The notes under the pieces were generated by a model. The model saw nothing but the letters and a program-made list of their open reading frames with translations, had not been told where the DNA came from and searched no databases. 13,041 nucleotides of DNA from Flavobacteriales bacterium UBA7430. Lineage in GTDB: Bacteria; Bacteroidota; Bacteroidia; Flavobacteriales; UBA7430. The stretch lies in contig DLQO01000036.1 of the NCBI GenBank assembly GCA_002478765.1, positions 1 to 13,041 on the forward strand, given 5' to 3'. Shown piece after piece: positions 8,328 to 13,041 of this stretch. Within the stretch, counting starts at the first letter, position 1. Each line of letters begins with the position of its first letter. The position numbers and the translations under genes were made by a program.

Positions 8328-8924
8328 ATGAATTTAGATTTCAATAAAAACACTGATGGTCTTGTACCGGCAATTATTCAAGACGCAACTACTCAAAAAG
8401 TATTGATGTTGGGCTATATGAATGCTGAGGCATTGTCAGTAACCCAGACAACAGAAAAAGTTACTTTTTTTAGCAGAACAAAAAACCGCCTCTGGACCAA
8501 AGGGGAGGAGAGTGGTAATTTCTTGGAACTGGTAAGCATAAAAGAAGATTGTGACGATGACACACTCTTGATTCAGGTGAATCCACAAGGACCAACCTGT
8601 CACAAAGGAACAGATACCTGTTGGGAAGAATCAAATACGTCTAGTTTTGGGTTTTTAAGTACGCTCGGAAAAACGATTAAAGAGCGGAAAGAAAATAATG
8701 AAGACGATAGTTATGTCGCTTCTTTATTTCGTTTGGGAATCAATAAAATAGCACAGAAAGTAGGCGAGGAGGCTGTTGAAACTATTATTGAGGCAAAGGA
8801 CGCTGATGAGGAGTTATTTTTAAGTGAAAGTGCAGATTTGTTATTCCATTATCTTATTCTGCTTGAAGCCAAAGGCTTTTCTTTACAAGACATTGAGCAG
8901 CGTTTAGCTTCAAGAAGTAAATAA
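8328..8924 (+). CDS. hisIE: Bifunctional phosphoribosyl-AMP cyclohydrolase / phosphoribosyl-ATP pyrophosphatase (HisIE)
   Basis: This 198-residue fusion carries out steps two and three of the pathway. Residues 1 to about 105 are the HisI cyclohydrolase, with GYMNAEAL, FFSRTKNRLWTKGEESGN, acidic Mg-binding residues in CDDDTLL (C75-D78), and the Zn cysteines C91 and C98 with H92 in GPTCHKGTDTCW. From about residue 108 the HisE pyrophosphatase is an all-helical MazG-like domain; its signature is KIAQKVGEEAVETIIEAK followed by ESADLLFHYLILL. It is the last his gene. The next promoter lies 25 bases after its stop and no obvious terminator is seen between them. Confidence 0.97.
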   Translation: MNLDFNKNTDGLVPAIIQDATTQKVLMLGYMNAEALSVTQTTEKVTFFSRTKNRLWTKGEESGNFLELVSIKEDCDDDTLLIQVNPQGPTCHKGTDTCWEESNTSSFGFLSTLGKTIKERKENNEDDSYVASLFRLGINKIAQKVGEEAVETIIEAKDADEELFLSESADLLFHYLILLEAKGFSLQDIEQRLASRSK

Positions 8925-8948
8925 TTTCTGTAAAAACAGGGAAATATG

Positions 8949-8956
8949 TACATTTG
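8949..8956 (+). promoter_or_regulatory. Bacteroidota -7 promoter element downstream of hisIE
   Basis: TACATTTG is an exact match to TAnnTTTG and identical to the element before the his leader. It lies 33 bases before the TTG start of the DUF885 remnant and after the end of hisIE. A possible weak -33 match is TTTCTG at about 8925-8930. It probably drives the remnant and the two genes after it. Confidence 0.65.
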
Positions 8957-8988
8957 AATTCAATCGAGATATAATTAAACCTACTGAA

Positions 8989-9324
8989 TTGAAAAAAATA
9001 GTTCTTTTTTTAGCAATTACAATATACTCTTGTAGCTGGTCTCGTGAAAAAGCAATACAGTACTCATTGGATAACGAAGCGGAGTCAGAAGCCAGTATTA
9101 CCTCCGAGATTGAACGATATATGGCTAATCCCGGTCAAGCTTTGTCCTATAAAATGGGACAATTGAAAATCCGAGAATTACGAAAACGTGCCCAAACTAG
9201 TTTAGGAACGGTTTTCGATATCAAAACTTTTCATAAAATTGTTTTAGAATCGGGATGTATTCCGTTGGAATATTTGGAAGAAAAAATTGATTCATGGATT
9301 CTGCAAAAGAAAGCTAATGGTTAA
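8989..9324 (+). pseudogene. Internally deleted DUF885 lipoprotein (signal peptide joined to C-terminal tail)
   Basis: The 111-residue reading frame begins with a lipoprotein-like signal (MKKIVLFLAITIYSC, lipobox ending at C15). From about residue 17 it passes directly into what I recognise as the last ~90 residues of DUF885 proteins: SREKAIQYSLDNEAES, YMANPGQALSYKMGQLKIREL and FHKIVLESGCIPLEYLEEKIDSWI. Full-length DUF885 proteins are around 550-600 residues and belong to a metallopeptidase-like group. The whole catalytic centre is therefore missing here, while the two ends are joined in frame. The start is TTG (8989-8991), with no ATG nearby, which may be a degraded ATG. A promoter element remains upstream. 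The product could still be made as a small lipoprotein, but enzyme activity is unlikely. Confidence 0.75.
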
Positions 9325-9336
9325 GCAATAGAACGT

Positions 9337-10014
9337 ATGACAGCCATAAAGAAAGAGGTACTTTCGTTTTTTAAAAAATTAGAAAAGAACAACAACCGCG
9401 AATGGTTTGAGATTAATAAGCCTGAATTTAAACGTATTGAAGCAGAGGTGAAACACTTTGGTCAACAGCTCAAAGAAGCCCTCGAAGCTACTGAGCACAT
9501 TGATCGAGTGAAACTGTTTCGGGTATATCGAGATGTTCGTTTTTCAAAAGACAAAACCCCCTACAAAACCCATTTTGGGATATCAATGCATAGGGAAAAG
9601 CCCTGTTACCGCGGTGGGTATTATGTTCATCTAAAGCCCAATAAAAACTTTGCAGCAGTAGGTTTTTGGGACCCAAATAAAGAAGACCTTTTGCGCATCC
9701 GTAAAGAATTGGAATTAGATCCCAGTGAATTTAGAGAATTGATGCAAGAATCGGATTTTAAAAACACTTGGGGTGACTTAGAAGGTGAGGAAGTAAAAAC
9801 TGCGCCCAAAGGCTTTTCTAAAGAAGACCCAAACATTGATTTAATTCGCAAGAAAATGTTTTTATTTCGAAAAAAATACAGCGACAAAGAGGTGCTCAGC
9901 CCAAATTTTTTAGAGCAACTCGCCCAAGATTTTAGAACTGTTCGTCCCTTTTTGGATTATATGAGCAGTGTTTTAACCACAGATTTAAACGGAGTTTCTC
10001 TCCTTGATAACTAA
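9337..10014 (+). CDS. DUF2461 (TIGR02453) family protein
   Basis: The 225-residue protein is recognisable as DUF2461. It has an N-terminal FFKKLEKNNNREWFEINKPEFK block, then KLFRVYRDVRFSKDKTPYKTHFGISM, then YYVHLKPNKNFAAVGFWDP, and a C-terminal basic helix with IRKKMFLFRKKYSDKEVLSPN. No signal peptide or membrane segment is seen, so it is likely cytosolic. The family is widespread in bacteria without an established biochemical role. The ATG starts 12 nt after the preceding remnant ORF and the stop is four bases before the next gene's ATG, so the three are probably one transcript. The family assignment is strong; no function can be stated. Confidence 0.88.
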   Translation: MTAIKKEVLSFFKKLEKNNNREWFEINKPEFKRIEAEVKHFGQQLKEALEATEHIDRVKLFRVYRDVRFSKDKTPYKTHFGISMHREKPCYRGGYYVHLKPNKNFAAVGFWDPNKEDLLRIRKELELDPSEFRELMQESDFKNTWGDLEGEEVKTAPKGFSKEDPNIDLIRKKMFLFRKKYSDKEVLSPNFLEQLAQDFRTVRPFLDYMSSVLTTDLNGVSLLDN

Positions 10015-10018
10015 TACT

Positions 10019-10453
10019 ATGACCCTATACCAACTCAAAGAACAACTTCAACAACAAAGCACACTTACATTTGAATTGCCCGATGGAAGTTTAGTACCCA
10101 ATCATTTTCACGTAACTGAAGTTGGAAAAGTAACCAAGCACTTCATTGACTGTGGGGGCGTGATCCGAAAAGAAGAAGTGGTGAACTTACAATTATGGGA
10201 GGCCGAGGATTATGATCATCGCTTGCATCCCGAGAAAATATTACAAATTCTAACCCTTTCCGAAAAGGCGTTTAATCTTCAAGACCACGAAATTGAAGTG
10301 GAATATCAAGGTACTACCATTCAAAAATTCGGATTGGATCTCAAGGGGAATAACTTTCTTTTAACCCAAAAACAAACCGCTTGTTTGGCGCAAGACGCTT
10401 GTGGAATTCTCGAAGTTAAAGAAGACTGTGCTCCTGGTTCTGGATGTTGCTAA
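10019..10453 (+). CDS. DUF6428 family protein with Cys-rich C-terminus
   Basis: The 144-residue product has the blocks VPNHFHVTEVGKVTKHFIDCGG, VVNLQLWEAEDYDHRLHPEKI and IEVEYQGTTIQKFGL. It ends in a cysteine-rich tail (CLAQDACG, then DCAPGSGCC). I recognise it as DUF6428, a small family I recall from Bacteroidota and other bacteria, sometimes next to ArsR regulators and arsenate-related genes; none of those is present here. The vicinal CC tail would suit binding of a soft metal or metalloid, but that is inference. The ATG at 10019 is preferred over an in-frame TTG at 10004 because the latter lies inside the previous gene. Confidence 0.75.
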   Translation: MTLYQLKEQLQQQSTLTFELPDGSLVPNHFHVTEVGKVTKHFIDCGGVIRKEEVVNLQLWEAEDYDHRLHPEKILQILTLSEKAFNLQDHEIEVEYQGTTIQKFGLDLKGNNFLLTQKQTACLAQDACGILEVKEDCAPGSGCC

Positions 10454-10483
10454 GCACTGATGGCTGCCTGCTTTTCAGACTTT

Positions 10484-10873
10484 TCAAAAAGCTGTACCTT
10501 GATCTTTTATTCGTTCAATAACCATCGACATGATCCGTTTGTTTAAGGCAGAAGCGTTGGTGGTATAGGCATTGTATTCACTTATCGTAAAATGTCCCAC
10601 TACCATTCCTTTGATGGTGTTGTTGAACTTTTGATCTTTTATAAAAACGGCTTCAATATAGTCAAGTTTTTTTGTCAGACTTAAGCCGTAAAAAACACCC
10701 TTGCGCATTTCAATATAAGCTTGAAAAACAGCTACCAATAGGGGGTTTTGGAGTTTTAGGATCGGGCGGAGGGTTTCATTCTGGAAGCGTTCTTCGGCAC
10801 TCATGGAATCGAACTGCTTGGTTTTCTTAATTTCGGGGCGGATGCGGAGCAGGTCGTTGGGTCGATCGTTCAT
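10484..10873 (-). CDS. Conserved flavobacterial protein of unknown function (relatives sometimes labelled 'glyoxalase')
   Basis: The 129-residue product starts MNDRPNDLLRIRPEI from the ATG at 10873 (reverse strand). An in-frame TTG at 10927 would add 18 residues, but the ATG start matches the family start I recognise. Conserved-looking blocks are SAEERFQNETLRPILKLQNPLLVAVFQ, KKLDYIEAV, KGMVVGHFTISEY and SALNKRIMSMV. It is predicted to be mainly helical, with no signal or membrane segment. Similar flavobacterial proteins have, as I recall, been called glyoxalase, but I see no VOC-type metal-binding pattern here, so I would not use that name. It converges on the DUF6428 gene with a 30-nt gap that holds no clear terminator. 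Confidence 0.75.
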   Translation of the reverse strand: MNDRPNDLLRIRPEIKKTKQFDSMSAEERFQNETLRPILKLQNPLLVAVFQAYIEMRKGVFYGLSLTKKLDYIEAVFIKDQKFNNTIKGMVVGHFTISEYNAYTTNASALNKRIMSMVIERIKDQGTAF

Positions 10874-10996
10874 TAGAAAAAGTTTGGATAAAGTTAATTT
10901 GAATTTAACGGATACGAATGAAATCAACGGTTGCTTTGTTCACAGGTTTGTTAACAGTCTATAGACTTAAAAAAAGAATGACTTTTACTAACAACT

Positions 10997-11013
10997 CATC
11001 CTTTGCAAGGATG
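10997..11013. other. Perfect 7-bp hairpin in the divergent gap
   Basis: CATCCTT (10997-11003) pairs with AAGGATG (11007-11013) around a TGC loop. It lies in the 240-nt gap between the minus-strand gene start and the MscS pseudogene start. No T run follows on either strand, so it is not a standard terminator. It could be an operator, a 5'-UTR hairpin of the channel gene, or chance. The rest of the gap (10874-11113) shows no gene or clear TAnnTTTG element. Confidence 0.35.
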
Positions 11014-11113
11014 CTACAAATTGGTCTAGAAATAGATTGTTTTTTATGAAAATCTCACAAAATTCAAAGTTTAAAGTCTTTTTCATATATTAGAATACCT
11101 TAAATCTTATATC

Positions 11114-11925
11114 ATAAACATTACAAAGCTCTACGAAGACCTACAAGCCTTTATTTTCGAATTCGGTACAAAAATCCTAGGCGCAATCGTTGTATGTATT
11201 ATTGGATCTTGGATCATTAAGTTAGCCGTAAAAGTTTTAAAGAAAATCTTTGAGCGCACCAAGCTCGACAAGTCGCTCAAACCTTTTATCCTAAGTTTAT
11301 CTGGAATCACTACGAAACTGCTGCTAGCCATCTGCGTCTTGGGAATGCTGGGGTGGAAATGACTTCTTTTATAGCGATACTGGGTGCAGCTGGCTTGGCC
11401 ATCGGGATTGCTTGAGAGGAACGCTTCAGAACTTTGCCGGAGGGGTCATGATCCTGGTGTTTAAGCCATTTTAAAGTAGATGACTTAATCGACACCCAGG
11501 GGCATATTGGAGTGGTAAAAGAAATTCAGAATTTTGTAACCATTTTGCTGACTCCAGAAAACAAGACCGTCATTCTGCCCAACGGAGCTGTAGCAAACGG
11601 TGAAATAACCAATTATACTACAGAAGGTAATATTCGTGTGGACCTAGAGTTTGGCATCTTGTACAATGATTCTATCGACAATGCAAAGAAGATTTTATAT
11701 AAGGTCATGGAAGAGCATCCTTTGGTGTTGGACGATCCCAAAGCATTTGTTTGAGTAGTGGCGCTAGGGGATTCTTCGGTCAACCTAGTTGTTCGACCTT
11801 ACTCAAAACCTCGGGATTATTGGAAGGTGTCTTTTGATGTTTATGAACAGGGCAAAAAAGCCTTAGACGCAGGCGGTATCGAAATTCCTTTTCCTCAAAT
11901 GGTTGTACACCAAGCAAGCTCATGA
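11114..11925 (+). pseudogene. MscS-type mechanosensitive channel, multiply disrupted
   Basis: Joined across the breaks, the sequence encodes a small MscS-family channel of about 270 residues. It has an N-terminal membrane segment (ILGAIVVCIIGSWIIKL), the pore helix region TSFIAILGAAGLAIGIA then LRGTLQNFAGGVMILVFKPF, and the beta domain (KEIQNFVTILLTPENKTVILPNGA). The C-terminal domain ends GGIEIPFPQMVVHQ. Five lesions are visible: ATA at 11114-11116 where the start ATG is expected; one G missing in the run at 11350-11353; one T missing at 11412-11413; one extra T at 11469-11472; and TGA at 11752-11754 where FVGVVALGDSS is expected. The indels add up to the observed shift between first and last frames. 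The stop overlaps the next ATG as ATGA, so it once headed a coupled operon. Confidence 0.92.
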
Positions 11926-12471
11926 TTTTTAAAAATAAACAGCTGTGTGTGCTTTTGATGATGAGCGTATTGTTTTATTCCCAATATAGTTTCGCTCAAG
12001 TAAGCAACCCATTGAATACAGTTGACACTTTTTTTGAAGGGTTTCATAAACGCGATAGTATAATGATTCAATCAGTTGTTACAGCAGATGCACAGCTTTT
12101 TAGGACCGGTAACGCTAAAGATGGGGCTCCTTTTCGAAAAGTCATGACAATGGAACGATTCATTCGATCGGTAACTTCTCGACCAGAGAAACCCAATTTG
12201 GAGAGAACAACAGGGAAAGCCTATCCTACATCAAGACCAAAACTTAGCAGTAGTATGGATTCCTTTTCGCTTTTACTTAGATCAAAAACTTCGACATTGT
12301 GGGTATAATTTGTTTACTTTGTTTTGGAAAGGAGATACTTGGCTGATCACAGAAGTTTCGGATACCGGAACTACGGATTGTACAGTCGATGATTCCTATT
12401 TTATTCCATTGATTAACAGTTTAAATAACAAGACACAATATGTTAAAAATAATCGCTTTAGGTGGAAGTAA
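11922..12471 (+). pseudogene. Secreted NTF2-like/DUF4440 family protein, frameshifted
   Basis: The ATG at 11922 opens a good signal peptide (MIFKNKQLCVLLMMSVLFYSQYSFA, probable cleavage after Ala or Gln) and the start of an NTF2-like fold (NTVDTFFEGFHKRDSIMIQSVV, DAQLFRTG, MERFIRSV). Around 12200-12240 the reading frame is lost. The open frame continues wrongly to a stop at 12306-12308. The real family sequence resumes in another frame from about 12232: DQNLAVVWIPFRFYLDQKLRHCGYN, then LFTLFWKGDTWLITEVSD. That frame has no stop until 12469-12471, inside the following gene. More than one indel is likely in the break, because a fragment resembling LSYIKT appears in the third frame. Family members vary widely in role, so none is assigned. 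Confidence 0.8.
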
Positions 12472-12973
12472 TAGTACAAAATCCATCAATAAAAAATTGG
12501 CAGTTTATGCAGCGAACCAAGTTGCGAATGCAGAAGTTACTGTAGTCGATTTAAAAGAGCTGGATTTACCCATGTTCGGAATTGACGAAGAAGCAATACA
12601 TGGAATTCCAGCAAACGCTAATAAACTCAACCGGCTTATCGCAGCGACCGATGGGTTGATTATTTCCTTAGCTGAACACAACGGTTGTTATTCTGCAGCC
12701 TTTAAGAATGCCTACGACTGGTTGTCTAGGATAGACGGGAAAGTTTGGCAAAACAAACCGATGCTGCTCATGGGGACTTCGCCGGGTGCACGTGGTGCGC
12801 AAACGGTACTTGGTATTGCTTTGGCTGGGTTTCCTCGTTTAGGTGGTAACATTGTCGCCGACTTTTCATTCCCATCGTTTGGAGCTAATTTTTCTGATCG
12901 AGAGGGTATTATCAACCCCCAGTTAAAAGCAGTATTTGATTCTAAGATTGAATCCTTGGTGAAGGCACTATAA
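12440..12973 (+). CDS. NADPH-dependent FMN reductase family protein
   Basis: The 177-residue flavodoxin-like protein belongs to the NADPH-dependent FMN/chromate/azo reductase family. The FMN phosphate loop is GGSNSTKSINKKLA (8-21). The flavin-ring segment is SLAEHNGCYSAAFKNAYDWLSR (76-97), where family members usually have PEYNxSxPxxLKNAIDW; here Cys-Tyr replaces part of it. A third contact is GTSPGARGAQTVL (112-124). It is likely a cytosolic flavoprotein reducing quinones, flavins or oxidised electron acceptors with NAD(P)H; the substrate cannot be told. It is the only intact gene of the MscS/NTF2-like cluster and appears undamaged. The ATG at 12440 lies inside the open tail of the preceding pseudogene. 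Confidence 0.9.
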   Translation: MLKIIALGGSNSTKSINKKLAVYAANQVANAEVTVVDLKELDLPMFGIDEEAIHGIPANANKLNRLIAATDGLIISLAEHNGCYSAAFKNAYDWLSRIDGKVWQNKPMLLMGTSPGARGAQTVLGIALAGFPRLGGNIVADFSFPSFGANFSDREGIINPQLKAVFDSKIESLVKAL

Positions 12974-13041
12974 ATAAATCCAATTGGCGTATGCTTTTGT
13001 TATTCTATTCAAAGAATATTGTGAGCTTAGGATATTTTTCG

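Noticed and set aside
8925..8940. Small inverted repeat CTGT-AAAA-ACAG after hisIE, considered as the operon terminator
   Set aside because: The stem is only four base pairs and no T run follows; not enough to call a terminator.
10470..10492. Inverted repeat GCTTTT...AAAAGC between the convergent DUF6428 and minus-strand genes, considered as a bidirectional terminator
   Set aside because: Only 6 bp, AT-rich, with an 11-base loop and no proper T run; it also overlaps the end of the minus-strand gene.
11512..11754. Apparent separate 80-residue ORF
   Set aside because: It is the middle fragment of the MscS pseudogene between a frameshift and the nonsense codon; its GTG start is an internal valine codon of the channel.
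12991..13041. ATG followed by 17 open codons running off the window end
   Set aside because: Too short to show coding character, and the translation (MLLLFYSKNIVSLGYF) matches nothing I recognise; it may equally be intergenic.

Overview
The window looks like a chromosomal segment of a flavobacterium-like member of Bacteroidota. The base composition is AT-rich, Shine-Dalgarno sequences are essentially absent before well-defined starts, and two intergenic sites match the Bacteroidota -7 promoter element TAnnTTTG (1263-1270 and 8949-8956). The protein families also fit: a bifunctional HisB, a HisIE fusion, DUF6428, DUF2461 and DUF885.

Layout. (1) 1-1140: the 3' end of a fabG-like reductase, then a prohibitin/SPFH membrane protein, closed by a strong intrinsic terminator. 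(2) 1263-8924: a complete histidine operon, hisG-hisD-hisC-hisB-hisH-hisA-(DinB-like)-hisF-hisIE. Most junctions overlap (TAATG or ATGA) or have very short gaps. It starts with a leader that reads as a classical transcription attenuator: a promoter, an 18-codon leader ORF containing His-Asn-His-His-His, an antiterminator strand, and a terminator 13 nt before hisG. The genes together encode all steps from ATP plus PRPP to histidine. A DinB-fold protein is embedded between hisA and hisF. (3) 8949-10453: a promoter drives an internally deleted DUF885 lipoprotein remnant, followed by a DUF2461 gene and a DUF6428 gene. (4) 10484-10873: a convergent minus-strand conserved gene of unknown function. 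(5) 11114-12973: a former three-gene operon. It holds an MscS-type channel pseudogene (lost start, three one-base indels, one nonsense codon), a frameshifted secreted NTF2/DUF4440-like pseudogene, and an intact NADPH-dependent FMN reductase.

The most notable regions are the histidine attenuator, whose mutually exclusive hairpins can be read directly from the sequence, the DinB-like passenger in the his operon, and the cluster of decaying genes near the right end. No mobile element, CRISPR array, tRNA or rRNA was seen.
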